From: Mercurialis annua
Lineage: Eukaryota > Streptophyta > Magnoliopsida > Malpighiales > Euphorbiaceae
Length of the DNA: 64,000 nucleotides
Reading direction: 5' to 3'
Assembly (NCBI RefSeq): GCF_937616625.2
Contig: NC_065570.1
Location: forward strand, 14,394,001 to 14,458,000
Positions 43,351-55,696 of this stretch are shown piece after piece (the stretch's first letter is position 1; each line of letters begins with the position of its first letter). The notes under the pieces were generated by a model, which ran no database searches, was not told where the DNA came from, and worked only from the letters and a program-made list of their open reading frames with translations. Both the position numbers and the translations under genes were made by a program.

Positions 43351-46300
43351 TCAATCTGCCATACCTATCAAACTATCCCATTGCTCTCTGCTATTAGCAT
43401 ATAAAGTATGCCAAGACTGAACAGTATGGTCCCTGTGCTGGAACCACAGGGTGGGAATTGGTGGGACAGGAAAATTATCCTGCAAATTCAACCTAACAAA
43501 ATGAGCGCGTCCACTAATATACAATATCACTATCTCCTTCGATGGTCGTGAGTGAACCTCAGAGGAATGCAAAGGCAGAACAGTAAACGAAGAGAATCGC
43601 GTCTGTTGTAGCGTCCCGCCTTGTATGTAAATAACAGCTGCATTGAAGATAGAGGCAATAGGGAACAAGTCATCCAATACCTGCATCCATTTAATAAGTC
43701 AGAATATAAATATCATTTTTTAGAAAAATATAATAACTTTGTGATAAATTTATATAATTCAATTAAATACCTGCATCCAGTTGCGAGGGCCACACTCTCC
43801 CCCTTCCCAACTAATACGTGTAATGGCCGCTTGCAACCCATCAATGCAAATACCCTCGTATCGATAAGGGTGGGCGGAGATTTCGTTTGCAATGTTCATT
43901 CTAGTCATTCCCCACATCTCCTCGTCACCATATATGTGGTCTGCCACCACGCGAAATCCACAGTTGCCGTCTCCACGCACGTCCACAAGCTCGTCAACGA
44001 ATGGTAAAAGGAATCCTGGAATAACCTCCGCATTTTGCAAACCAGCTGCGGGAAATAAAAAAAATATTATTATAAATAATAAGGATACTACTAGAGTAGA
44101 CGTACATAACGAATATTAGTGGATGATAATTACCTGACGCGGATGTACGATTTTTCTGAGCTTTGGAAGATTTAGGACGACCAGGTACACGGTCCTTGTA
44201 CTCATGACGACTCGGATCCCGCTTCGTTGATTTGCTCCCCTTTGGTCGACCTCTGACATTTGTTTTCACTTCTGGTTCCATGTAGCCTAAGTCTTCGGGG
44301 TGAAGTCGCTCTCGAACAATACGAGAAATATCACGCAACACTGAAGGATCCTTAGTCATGACCTCGTCGGCGACCTCGTGAAAATACTGATGTTCCTCAG
44401 TCTGAAAACCAGCAAAATCGGGTTGCGCAGATGTGTCCAGCCCATCGCCGAGAATAACAAGTTTCGTCCAAAACGGGTGTATACTGTCAAGGCTGATCGG
44501 GTTACCTACAAATAACACATATTAGCTTTCAATAACAATATTAATATTTTTAATATTAGTATTCAATGAAAGTGGTGCGTGATACCTGAATCGACCACCT
44601 CTCGCAGCTCACATGCACAGGGGATCTGATGTGTTGATCTAACCACACAACCACAGCGATCGTAGACATCGGTACTCAATTCTCGCATATGCCTTAGTTC
44701 TTTCGATATTAAATCCAGACAGTAATGCGACACTCTGCATGAGAGCTTGTCAAATGGAAAACCGCGTCGATGTACGCCAATAGTCCGTCTGGAGTCCTCA
44801 AGTGTTTTGCTGCAGTAATTTTAAAACATTTATGTTAATAATAATGACAACATAATTTGTATAAGTACTAATATTACTCGACAAGAATATTACCGGATAT
44901 CTGTCAGCTGCGACTGTATAACTTTGTCGACCTTCGTCCAGACTGTGTCCAGAGCACCGGTGCTAGAGTTGAGCCACTGCTTAAGCTGAGCATGTGCGCT
45001 CTCGACTCTACATGTGGTGGTGTTTCCAAAATGTAGGACTAAGTCCGTCCAGCAAGATACGAACTTCTCTCTGTGTCCCAGCCAAGTCCCCTCAATGTAC
45101 TGTATCAACCCTGGAAAACCTTTAAACCGATCTCTGAAGTGCTCCACAGCTATGTTATATTGATCAAAAGTTGGAGCTCTGATAATTTTCTTCAATGTAC
45201 TATTCTTGAAAATTTCAGCAAACTCTTGGTTTTTCCCACTAATTCTGTACACTCTATCTTCTACGTCCTTATTTATGTGCCACGTACATAGTAGATGAGA
45301 AGAACGTGGGAAAACCTCTGACACTGGTCTCATAAGCCCCAATTCTCGATCAGTAAGAATAGCGCTCGGATGAATATGTTCCCCAATCAAGCACCTGCAT
45401 TATTGTCCGATGATTTAATAAGTAATTTGAATTTGAATATCATTAAAATATCAAATAACATAATTATAATTAAATACCTCAGTCTCTCCAATACCCATCT
45501 GTAGCTCCCTTCAGTCTCATCCTTCATAATTGCATATGCAATTATAAAGTTCTTGTTGCAAGGAGTCATTCCAATAATCTCAAAAAAAGGCAGCTTGTAC
45601 TTGTTCGTCTTGTACGTGGAGTCCATGCCGATGATCCAGTAGTACGTACGAAGTAGTCTCATTGAATCAGGATGAGCCATGAAAATATAGGTCAACACAC
45701 CTGTATACTGCTCAGCAAGAGTCCAGTGCACATAATCATTTTGCTGAGCCATGTGATAAAATTGCCCAACCACATCTCTACCCTCAAAGCTAGACTTTCT
45801 CAAAGTCTCTCTATAGTTGTACACTTGCTTTATTGTAGGGTTGTCAGATGGTACTTTTTCTTTTAAAGCTGCCATGATAGAACACGGCTTCGCTTGTGCC
45901 GCACTCATATCTCGCACAATTTCTTTCGCCTCGCCACTCAGCCCACTCATCTGACGGTATCCTTCAGGATACACAGCTAGAGCATGGTTGTGTGTACTCG
46001 AAATACCAGGATCTATAAATATAAACCATGCAGTCTTTCCTAATTTGACAATAATTTTAAATTTGCACTTACACGCTTTTGTCTTCGTATTTTTCCGTAC
46101 GAAGGAATCAGAATCTGTGAATGAACCTCTGTAACGCTCACCCCGAGCACATCGTAGAAGCTTCTTTTTCCTCTCGTTCTTATGTGACGAAATGACTAAT
46201 TCAAATCCAATCTTTATAGCAGTACTCTTAGCCCAAGTAATTGCTTCAACATCACTATCAAACCCATGGTCTAGCTTAAACCAATCGCTGTAATCAATTC

Positions 46301-46782
46301 CGTCACCGCCATAATCTTCTAAATAAACCTGCAAAACGTAAATACTTACGTTTAACAAATCGAAATAATATGTAATAAAAAGTCGTAATAATATGCAATA
46401 AAAAATCACTGTAATTATTAAAAAAAATCATTTCAACATTTTTTTTAGCAGTACTTAATTTCCGGCCGCGACCGAATTTCAGGCCGCGACGTTTCGGTCG
46501 CGGCCGGAAATGGGGACGCCGGCGTCCTCTCCAGAGGAGAGGACGCCGGCGTTGGGCGTCCCCTCTAGAGGACAGGACGTTGCATTTCACGTCCTCTCCT
46601 CTGGAGAGGACGGCAGACTCTGGCGTCCCCTCCTCTGGAGAGGACGTGAAATGCAATCGTCCCCCTTTAAAATTTTTAAATAAAAATTTTAAAAAACTAT
46701 TTTTTGCCTCGGAAAAGCCGGAAAAACTTGTTTCCGACTGTCGGTACTCGTTTTCCGACGAATTATACTCGTTATCCGTCAT
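43351..46782 (-). CDS. MULE transposase fused to an OTU-type cysteine protease
   Basis: Defined exons: 46328-45478, 45394-44894, 44809-44586, 44505-44134, 44045-43771, 43680-43351. They keep one frame of 851 codons including the stop. A first exon from ATG 46782 (MTDNEYNSSENEYRQ) is likely, but its 3' border is unclear. In order: a FAR1-like zinc finger (LLRCARGERYRG, KACKCKFKI, HNHAL); the MULE transposase core with MDSTYKTNKYKLPFFEIIG (first Asp), ILTDRELGLM (second Asp) and RVESAHAQLK (probable Glu); a SWIM-like CGCVVRSTHQIPCACEL ending in Cys rather than His; an AT-hook-like RGRPKGSKS; then DGNCGFR and HFVRL, the Cys and His of an OTU fold. It would excise and insert the element. The protease role is unknown, possibly deubiquitination. 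Confidence 0.88.
46459..46665. repeat. GC-rich palindrome array, right MULE arm
   Basis: One inverted repeat has perfect 18-bp arms tttccggccgcgaccgaa / ttcggtcgcggccggaaa (46459-46476, 46493-46510). A second has 17-bp arms with a 3-nt loop at 46516-46552 (acgccggcgtcctctcc, aga, then its complement). Further 'cctctcctctggagagg' palindromes run to about 46650. It overlaps the presumed first exon or intron of the transposase gene. Confidence 0.9.
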
Positions 46783-46932
46783 TTTATTCGACTTTTTACG
46801 TAGTTGTTCGAGTGTGTTCGAATGAGTTGAGAGAACTTTTTTTTTGAAATTTTGCTAGAGGGGCAGAAATGTATTTCGCCTGTGCGGTGCTAAGTAAAAA
46901 GGGGCGGCGAATAGCAAAACCCTATAACAATT

Positions 46933-47416
46933 TATACATTCACGTGAAAAATACTTTTCAACTTCAAGTTGTCTAATTTTCTATACGGCTGATGCTTTTA
47001 CTCATAGTTTACTGATTGAGGTCGTGTTTTTTCGAAGCCCGATTATCAGAACGTCATTTATCATAATCGATTTGCAAAATAATTCCAAAACCATAATATT
47101 ATGAATAGACTATAAAAATGAAAATTGTTAATACGAAGCTTAGTTCGATAATTTCATGTTATTATAATTTTAATGACGTCACATAATCCACCTCCTATAA
47201 ATAATTTCATTTAATATTTATCGCTTTATTTTACCTTTATCTCATGTTCCACTGTACATAACAATTCACACAATTATCAACTTATATTTTCGTAATGCAC
47301 AAAACTATTACCTTTACTGAACTAACTCGATATTTCTTTCATCATAAATTACATCTATCATTTTAATTTCCAGGAAGAGTTTGAAGAAGAACAAGAACAA
47401 GAACAAGCTTGGTATG
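46933..47416. other. Spacer between MULE and Gypsy elements
   Basis: AT-rich, no gene seen. Near the right edge is a short purine-rich run (gaagaagaacaagaacaagaac, about 47378-47406) immediately before the Gypsy LTR. Confidence 0.5.
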
Positions 47417-48026
47417 TGATTGAAACCGAATTCTAGCATAACTATAACGGAACCGAGTCGTATAGGATCTATTCTTCTGGGAGAATCCTATCACTCTCCC
47501 AAAAGGCAAAGGCCTAATGACATCAGCGCTCGAGTCCACTAGACTCGCCAAACTTGAAGATTAAAGAGAGATTCGCCCGAATCTCCAAAAAGATCGACTC
47601 CCGAAAGACTCGGTCAAAGCGCGTCGCCCGAGCGCATCGCTAGAGATCTGATACACGAAGAATAATATCTAGAAGAATGAATATGTCGGATCACTTTCCT
47701 ATTCAAATATAAACTCCTATCTTAAGCTTATTTAGGAAGATATTCTTGAATAAGACTTCCTTTGAATAAGGAATCACTTTCATATTCAAACACAATGCTA
47801 TTAAGTAGGAATCACTTTCCTATTTGAAGTCAACTAGGTATACTCTCAACTACTATATAATACCTGGACGTATGCCTAAAAATATAATTATATTCATTAC
47901 GCCAAAACGCTGATCAAAGTTCAATTTTAACTTTAGCATCAGATAGTTAATTGGACAACCACTGTCTGATTACCTTCAATCCTGTTTTGCAGGTTTATTC
48001 ATCGGATCAAAAGGCATACTCCATCA
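47417..48026 (+). repeat. Gypsy 5' LTR
   Basis: Aligns with 50040-50659 throughout, with scattered substitutions and small indels (610 against 620 bp). A TATA-like 'tatataa' is at about 47853. Confidence 0.85.
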
Positions 48027-48099
48027 ATTGGCGCCATTTGTGGGAAAATCTCGACAACTTTAAAATTGAAGGAGCTTAAATGAACTCATAAACAAATTT

Positions 48100-50029
48100 T
48101 TCATTGATGGAATGACTTCTGACAGATCAAAACTCAAAAATAAGCAAACTAGCACACAACGCTACCCACCGGAGAAAAAACAAAAGATGTAGGAACCCAA
48201 AAGATTACAGCGGTAACATTTGACGAAAATAATTTTGGAAGAATCAACCAGGCACATAATGATGCCATAGTTGTAGCAATGCTGATTGAACATTAGAATG
48301 TAGAAAGGATATTGATTGATAAAGGAAGCGCGATAAACTTGATGACCAAGAAAGCTTACGAAAGACTCGGACGAGTCATCACAGAGCTAAAAAGGAACGT
48401 TGCTCCACTAACCGGATTTGGCGGAGCTCCCATCAAACTGATGGGCACAATAACCCTAGACGTAAAGCTATGAAGAGAGAGGAGAGAGGAGAGATGAGAG
48501 ATGAGAGATGAAGAGCTACTGACGCAGTTCAACATAGTAAACATCGATATATCGTACAACGCCATCCTGGGGCGCCATTCCTCCATGATTCGGCTACAGT
48601 TACAAGTATAAAAGCTCTCATAATGAAAATACCTACCAAAACAGGAATTATCACGATTAAAGGAAGCCAGGTGACTGCCAGGAAATAATATGATAAGTCA
48701 GTGCAAGAATTCTTCGAAACAATGCCAATCGAAAAAATCTTGAGCCATGACATAGAAGAAAAAGAAAGCATCCCAGGTGGCAAAATGAAAAAAGTGAAGC
48801 TAAACGCGGAGAAAAAGGTGAACCTAGGAGTGGACATAAACCCCAAACATGAAGAAGAAATCGTGGCGATCTAAGGAATATCGGAACATTTGCCTCTAAA
48901 GATTCAAAAATTGTGGGGATTGATCCGCATATCATAACCCACGAGCTGAATGAGGCCGAAGGGGTGAACTTTGTAAGACAGTAGAAGAAAATTCTCCGAA
49001 GAAAAACAAAGAATAATAGCCAATGAAGTAGAGAAACTAAAAAAAAAACGGATTCATAAAAAAAGTGCCCTACCCCAACATAGTAATCGTGAAAAAAGCT
49101 AACGGGAAAAAAGGATGTGCGTGGATTACACCAACTTGAATAAAGCCTGCCCAAAACATAGCTATCCACTACCTGACATAGATCAGTTAATCGACTCAAC
49201 GGCAGGACACGCCATGTATAGTTAGGCCGATGCCGTCCAAGACTACCATTAAATACCGATTAAAGAGGAAGATCGGGAAAAACCATCATTCATCACGGAA
49301 GGGGAAATAAATTTCTACACAGCAATGGCTTTTGGTTTAAAAATTGCGTGAGCAACGTACCAGAAGCTAGTGAACTTCATGATCAAAGACAAAATTTGAA
49401 AGGAGTCCAAGTATACGTAGATGACATGATCATAAAAAGTGAAAAAACCGAGAACCACGCAAAAGACCTAGAGGAAATATTCAAAATTATGAATAAATTC
49501 AGAATGAAGTCAAACCTAGATAAATCCGCATTCAGAGTACAAGGAGGAAAATTCCTGGGATTTATGATATCCCAAAGAGGAATAAAGGAAAACCTAGAGA
49601 AGATTGAAGCAATGATGAACATGAAGCCACCAAAGAATATAAACGAAATCCAGTAGCTTAATGGGCGAGTCACCGCCAAGATTTATGTCCTGCTCAGCCA
49701 AAAGGTGTCAACCCTTTTTCAAAGCCCTCAAAGGCTCCCAGAAGTTCAATTGGAATGAAAAATGCCAAGAAGCGTTCGAGGAATTGAAGAAATTCTTAAC
49801 CTCGCCACCACTCTTAAGTCGACCACTGAAAGGAGAAACTCTGAACTTATACATTTGCGCAAGAAAGGAAACAATTGGAACAATGTTAGTAAGAGAAGAG
49901 GAAGGAGAACTTAAACCAATTTACTACATCAGCCGGGTGCTAAAAGGAGCCGAGACAAGGTACCCTGAGATAGAAAAAATGGCGCTAGCTGTCGTAACTA
50001 TGCAAAAAAAGCTAAAATATTACTTCTAG
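48100..50029 (+). pseudogene. Gypsy pol remnant: protease, RT, RNase H
   Basis: Conceptual translation with many stops and frameshifts. A retropepsin-like RILIDKGSAINLM near 48310 has Lys where the family has Thr/Ser after the Asp. RT parts include MCVDYTNLNKACPKHSYPLPDID (about 49110-49190) and YVDDMIIKSE near 49415. RNase H follows at about 49730-50029: FNWNEKCQEAFEELK, then GTMLVREEEGELKPIYY and TRYPEIEKMALAV. Integrase is absent. Confidence 0.85.
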
Positions 50030-50039
50030 AGCCATAATG

Positions 50040-50659
50040 TGATCGTAAACTGAATTCCAGCATAACTATAATGGAACCGAGTCGTACAGGATATGCCCTT
50101 TTGGGAGAATCCTAGCACTCGCCCAAAAGGCAAAAGTCTAATGACATCGGCGCTCGAGTCCACTAGACTTTCCAATCTTGAAGATTAAAGAGAGATCCGC
50201 CTGAATCTCTAGAAAGACCGACTCTGGGAAGACTCAGTCAAAGCGCGTTGCTCGAGCGTATCGCAAGAGATCTGATACACGAAGAATAATATCTAGAAGA
50301 CTGAATATGCAAGATAACTTTCCTATTCGAATACAAACTTCTATTTAAGAAGATAAACTTATTTAGGAAGATATTCCTGAATAAGACTTCTTTTGAATAA
50401 GGAATCACTTTCCTATTCAAACACAATGCTACTAAGTTGGAATCACTTTCCTATTTTAAGTCAACTAGATATTCTCTCAACTACTATATAAAGAGCTTGA
50501 GATATGCTTAAAAACACAATTCCATTCATTACGCTAAAACGTTGCTCAAAACTCAATACTGACTTTAGCATCAGAGAGTTAATCGGACAACCACTGTCTG
50601 ATTAACCTTCTATCCTGTTTTGCAGGCTTACTCATCGGATCAGAAGGTAGACTACATCA
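50040..50659 (+). repeat. Gypsy 3' LTR
   Basis: Counterpart of the 5' LTR, with a TATA box tatataaa at about 50485-50492 that is better preserved than in the left copy. It ends 'catca'. Confidence 0.85.
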
Positions 50660-50664
50660 ATATG

Positions 50665-50969
50665 TTTGATGTTAGGTGTTTAGATTAGAAGAAGAAATGT
50701 ATTGTTTTGTTTTAAAATCAATATGTTTCATTTTGATCAAAACAACACCATTTTTTTAAATAATTTTTTGAAAAGGGTTACGTTTAGAAGTCTTGCCATG
50801 CTTTCCATGACCTAGCAGTCTGACATTTCACGTAGGCCAAAAATGGTCGAAAATCAAAATTGAGGCTACAAAATGCAAAAAAGAGAGGCTGAAATTTGTT
50901 TTGTAACGTTTTGAACATTAGGAGTAAATCGCTACTAACATGAAACATTGGGATTTATTTTGCCAATAC
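50665..50969. other. Unassigned sequence, possible transposon terminus
   Basis: No gene. The stretch 50760-50965 (acctagcagtctgacatttc ... ttgggatttattttgccaat) looks like the end of a MULE-like or related element, but no partner terminus was found. Confidence 0.3.
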
Positions 50970-50971
50970 CC

Positions 50972-51210
50972 TTTATTATTAAATATGATTTAAAATAGTT
51001 AAATAACATGTTTATATGATTATTGTTAAATGTGATTTAAAATAGTTGAACAACATGTTTATATTGTTATAATTAAATGTGATTTAAGATAATTGAATAA
51101 CATGTTTATATGATTATTATTTAATGTGATTTAAAATAATTTAATAACATATGCACATGATTATTAAATGTGATTTAAAATAGTTGAATAGTATATTTAT
51201 GCGGTCATTC
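50972..51210. repeat. Leader minisatellite, unit about 50 bp, five copies
   Basis: Repeats of 'ttaaatgtgatttaaaatag' plus 'ttgaataacatgtttatatg'. The intact Copia leader has only about two copies at 58585-58670, so the array expanded or contracted after the copies separated. Confidence 0.75.
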
Positions 51211-54200
51211 ATTAAATGAGATATAAATTTTTGATTCGCATCTTTTAAGCAATATGTGATTATTTTTGTATATAAGCCTTCTTATCAATATGATTGATAT
51301 TTATTATGAAATTAAAATTAAATGTTTATACTATGAAGTGTTTATTTTATTAATTATATGCTTTGCATCATTACTTTATATATGATAAAATAAAATAGCT
51401 AAATAGGATAACCTAAACCCTTATTTAATATTAACTCTTTCAAATACCTCCAATTATTCAACACTTACCAAGATTTAGATTGTTATCCAAACACAAAATC
51501 AAGTCATCTAAGTAAGATAAAATAGATAAAAGTGATATTCATATATCTGATTTGGTTAGATTTTACTAGATTATCAAAATGGTTTCGAACCTAGGATATT
51601 AGCTAGAATATAAAATCACATTTGATATTAATATTCTATATTCAATAATTACATAAGATGTAATTGACAAAATCTTACCTATCTAAATAACCTCACTTAA
51701 ATTGATAAGCCAAAACTTACTTTAAATAGGATAAAATATGAATCTTGTCTCACTAATTTTCATTTGTGAAATTTTATTAAAAGTTTGTATATGAATTATG
51801 GATATACATTGTGGCAATTTTATTATGCCTTTTATTAAATGCTCTCTATATATTTATTATTGTAGATATGGCTTCAAACACTACAAATACTTTGTCACAA
51901 TGAACGATCCTTAAGAAGAATAAGCTCAATGACACTAACTTTCTAGACTGTTACGAAAATCTGAGAATTGTTCTTAGGCAAGAAAGAAAGCAATATATCC
52001 TTGATCAACCCTTCCCTAAGAAACCAACTGCTAATGCTACTAGAGTTCAAAGGGATGCTTATAGTTTAGCATCTCAATGACTTTACTAATGTCACTTGCA
52101 TTATATTTGGAGAAATGGAGTTTGAGTTCCAAAATAAAATGATGGAATTGGATTCTAATACCATGATTGTTGATCTCATGAAAATGTTCTAAGAGAGAGC
52201 AAGATTTGAAAAGTTCAATACCATCAAGAATTTGCTTTCTTACAAGTTGACTGCTAGGGGCTCTAACAATCTTCATATTAGTAAGATGAAAGGTCATCTT
52301 GCACATTTGAACAGACTTGGTTTCATACTTGCCCAAGAATTAGTTGTGGACATTATTCTCCAACCTTTACCTGATACCTATGGTGGTTTCATCATTAACT
52401 TCAATATGCATAATATAAAGAAGACAATTTTAAAGTTTCATGGGATGCTTCATACTGTTGAAAAGAGCATCAACAATAATACCAAGGATATTCTCATGGT
52501 CGTCAAGGGAAAGGGTATGAAAAATTCTACTAAAGGAAATAGAAAGGCTTCTCAAGGCTTTAGGAATTCTAAGTCAAAGCCCAAGCCCAATATCGAGACT
52601 GAAGCCAAAGAAAAAACACCAAAGAAAGGAACTTGTTATTTCTGCAAGGAACCTGGTCATTGAAACAACAATTGCAAGAAATTTATGAATGATTTGAAGA
52701 AGAACAAAGGTAGTGAGACTACCTCTTCAGGTATTCATGTTATAGAAATTAATCTATCTACTTCTGATTCATGGGTATTAGATACTGGATCTAGATCTCG
52801 CATTTGTACCAATATGTAGGGTGTCAAAAGAAGTAGAAGTTTGACAAAAGGTAAAGTAGACTTATGAGTCGACAATCGAGCAAGAGTTGATGGTTTAGCT
52901 GTTAGGGCCTTATGAGTTATCTCTGCCTATTGGACTTATTTTATGTTTGAATAATTTGTTATTATGCACCTACCATGTGTAGGAATATTATTTATATTTC
53001 TTGTTTGTACAAGGATGATTTTAAATTTATTATTAGGAATAATAAAGGCAATACTTTGCATAAAAATATTCTTTATGGATATGCTCCACGCACAAATGGT
53101 CTTTATATTTTGAATATTGAAGATATTAATAAAAAGTCAATCTATAACATTAAAACAAAAAAGTTTAAGTCTAATGATTTAAATGCTACTTATCTCTAGC
53201 ATTGTCATTTATGCCTTATAAATAAAAAACTCATTTCAAAGCTTCAAAAATATGCACTTTTAAATAGATTTGATTATGAATCATTTCAAACATGTGAATC
53301 TTGTCTAGTGGGCGAAAATACCTATTATTGGACAAGGTGAAAGAGCTAAAAGGTTATTGGGCCTTATACATGCAGATGTATGTGGTCCATTAAGTACAAA
53401 TTCTAGAGGTGGATTTTAGTACTTTATAGCTTTTACTGATGATTTCAGTAGATATGATTTTGTGTATATGTTGAAACATAAATCTAAATCTCTTAAAAAG
53501 TTTAAAATATTTTAAAATGAAGTACAAATACAACTTAGTAATAATATTAAAACACTAAGATCTGCACGAGGTGGTGAATATTTAAACCAAGAATTTGTAG
53601 ATCATCTAAGAGATCGTGGGATCATTTCTCAATTGACTCCACCAAGAACGTCACGATGGAATGGTGTGTCTGAACGGAGAAATTGAACTCTACTGGATAT
53701 GGTTCGATTAATCATGAGTCAAACTGATCTTCCAATCTCACTTTGGGGCTATGCTTTAGAAACTGGTGCATTCATTTTATATAGAGTTCCATCAAGGCAG
53801 TTGAAAAGAAACCACATAAGATATGGACTAGAAAAATTTCTAGTTTGTCTTTTTGCTAAGATTTGGTGATGTCAAACTTATGTGAAGTAGATAATTTTAG
53901 ATAAATTAGTACTAAATCTTATAAATGTCTTTTTGTAGGATATATTAAAGAAACTAAATGACATTACTTCTACAGTGCTTATGAGAATAAAGTGTTTGTT
54001 GCTCGAAATTGTGTCTTTTTGAAAAGAGAATTTATTTCCAAAGTAACCAGTGGGAGTACAATATAACTTGAAGAAATTTAAAAACCAAAAAGTTGCATTG
54101 TACCAAGTATGGAACTTTAAATCGAACGATAGGAAATTGCTGAACTAGAACAAGTACCACAAGGCAAAAGGGAGGTTTGATATAACACGTCGTAATCCTA

Positions 54201-54965
54201 TGAGATATGGGTTGATCATTACTGAGAACAACGATGTAATAATTATGGACCAAAATGAGACCACATCTTATGAAGAGGCCATACATAGTCTTGACTCTGA
54301 AAAATGGCTTGAAGCCACGAGATCTGAATTCAATCCATGTATGATAATCAAATTTGGACCTTGATTCATCTAATATATGGTGTAAAAACCATTGTGTGCA
54401 AATGAGTCTTCAAAATGAAGAATAACATTGATGGCAAAGTGCACACCTATAAAGTAAGACTAGTTGCAAAAGGTTTCAGACCAATACATGGTATATACTA
54501 TGATGAAACTTTTTCACCAGCTGCTATAATCAAATCCATTCGGATTCTCCTTGCTATAGTTGCATTTTATGACTATGAGACATGGAAAATGGATGTCAAA
54601 ACAACGTTTCTTAATGGAAAATTACTTGAGGATGTGTACATGACACAGCCCGAGGGCTTTGCCAGTCCCGAGAATTCTAGAAAGGTTTGCAAGCTTCAAA
54701 TATGGATTGAAACAAGTTTCTCAGAGTTGGAATCTATTTTTTATGAAGTTGTCAAAGAGTTTGGCTTCATCAAGAATGAAGATGAACCTTATGCATATTG
54801 CATACAACAAGTTAGTGGGAGCGCAATTGTTTTCTTAGTGCTTTATGTCGATGATATAATACTCATTAGAAATGATATCCCTGTACTACAAATGATAAAT
54901 CATGGGTATGGAATTGTTTTTAATGAAAGACTTGGGTAATGCTGCTTATGTATTAGGCATAAAAA

Positions 54966-55032
<67 letters not shown>
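54966..55032. repeat. (TA)n microsatellite
   Basis: About 65 bp of uninterrupted TA repeat within the decayed Copia RT-RNase H region. Confidence 0.95.
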
Positions 55033-55034
<2 letters not shown>

Positions 55035-55696
55035 TAACACTTACGTTGATAAGGTATTAAACAAGTGTAGTATGCAAAACTCCAAGAGAGGATTCTTGCC
55101 AATGTCACATGGCATAAGTCTTAACAAGACTCAGTGTCCTATGAGCAAGACCGCATGAATAATATTCCATATGCTTCTGCTATCAGATCTATCATGTATG
55201 CAATGTTGTGTACTCGACTTGATGTCTCATATGCTTTGAATACAACAAGCAGATACCAGTTAAATCCAGGTGAAAGTCACTGGGTAGCAGTTAATAATAT
55301 CCTTAACTACTTGAGAAGAACTAAGGATGCATTCTTACTATATGGTGGTAAGGAAGGTGCGCTAGTTGTAAAGGGTTACACAGACGCCAGCTTCTAAATT
55401 GACATAGATGATTATAGATCACAGTTAGGCTATGTCTTTTGTTTGAATGGAGATTCTTTTAGCTAGAGAAGCTCAAAGTAAGACACTGCTACTGATTCTA
55501 CAACATAAGCCGAGTATACAGCTGCATCATATGTAGCTAAGGAGGTTATTTGGATCAAGAAGTTTATAAGTGGACTAGGAGGTTTTCATAGAATATCTGA
55601 TCCAATGAACTTGTTTTATGATAACAATGTGGCTATACCACAAGCAAAAGAGCCAAGATCACATCAGCTATCCAAACACATACTCAAGTGTTATTG

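Larger units (their letters stand above)
40006..46922. mobile_element. Two-gene MULE with GC-rich palindromic arms
   Basis: The TIRs share 'gccgccccttttt' type sequence and the 20-mer ccttttttacttagcaccgc-type core (left 40024-40048, right 46882-46904). Homology then extends, with gaps, to 'ctctcaactcattc' near the two start codons. Flanks 'tataacaact' (39996-40005) and 'tataacaatt' (46923-46932) match at 9 of 10, a MULE-length TSD. Two genes point inward: a plant-mobile-domain gene on plus (40158-43117) and a transposase-OTU gene on minus (46782-43351). Both arms carry GC-rich palindrome arrays (40251-40506, 46459-46665). The transposase frame is open across six defined exons, so the element may be or recently was autonomous. 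Confidence 0.9.
47417..50659 (+). mobile_element. Ty3/Gypsy element, internally deleted
   Basis: Two LTRs (47417-48026 and 50040-50659) begin TGAT and end ATCA. Flanks 'gtatg' and 'atatg' match at 4 of 5, a plausible 5-bp TSD. The primer-binding site tggcgccatttgtggga follows the left LTR (48029-48045). The interior is only about 2 kb. It keeps decayed protease, RT and RNase H, but lacks gag and integrase, and RNase H runs to within 10 bp of the right LTR. Immobile by itself. Confidence 0.85.
50970..55695 (+). pseudogene. Decayed Ty1/Copia element (no LTRs found)
   Basis: From ATG 51869 the sequence aligns along most of its length with the intact polyprotein gene at 59230 but has many stops, frameshifts and indels. 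Recognisable parts: gag with zinc knuckle CYFCKEPGH (about 52630); protease LDTGS (about 52780); integrase with LIHADVCGPL and VSERRN; RT with WKMDVKTTFLNG and LYVDDIILI (about 54840-54870); RNase H with YTDASF. Homology stops near 55695 inside RNase H, and no LTR borders it. The leader before 51869 also matches 58560-59229. An (AT)n run replaces part of RT. Confidence 0.9.

Noticed and set aside
48356..49199. Minus-strand open frames rich in Phe/Ser/Leu
   Set aside because: Complement of purine-rich decayed Gypsy coding sequence.
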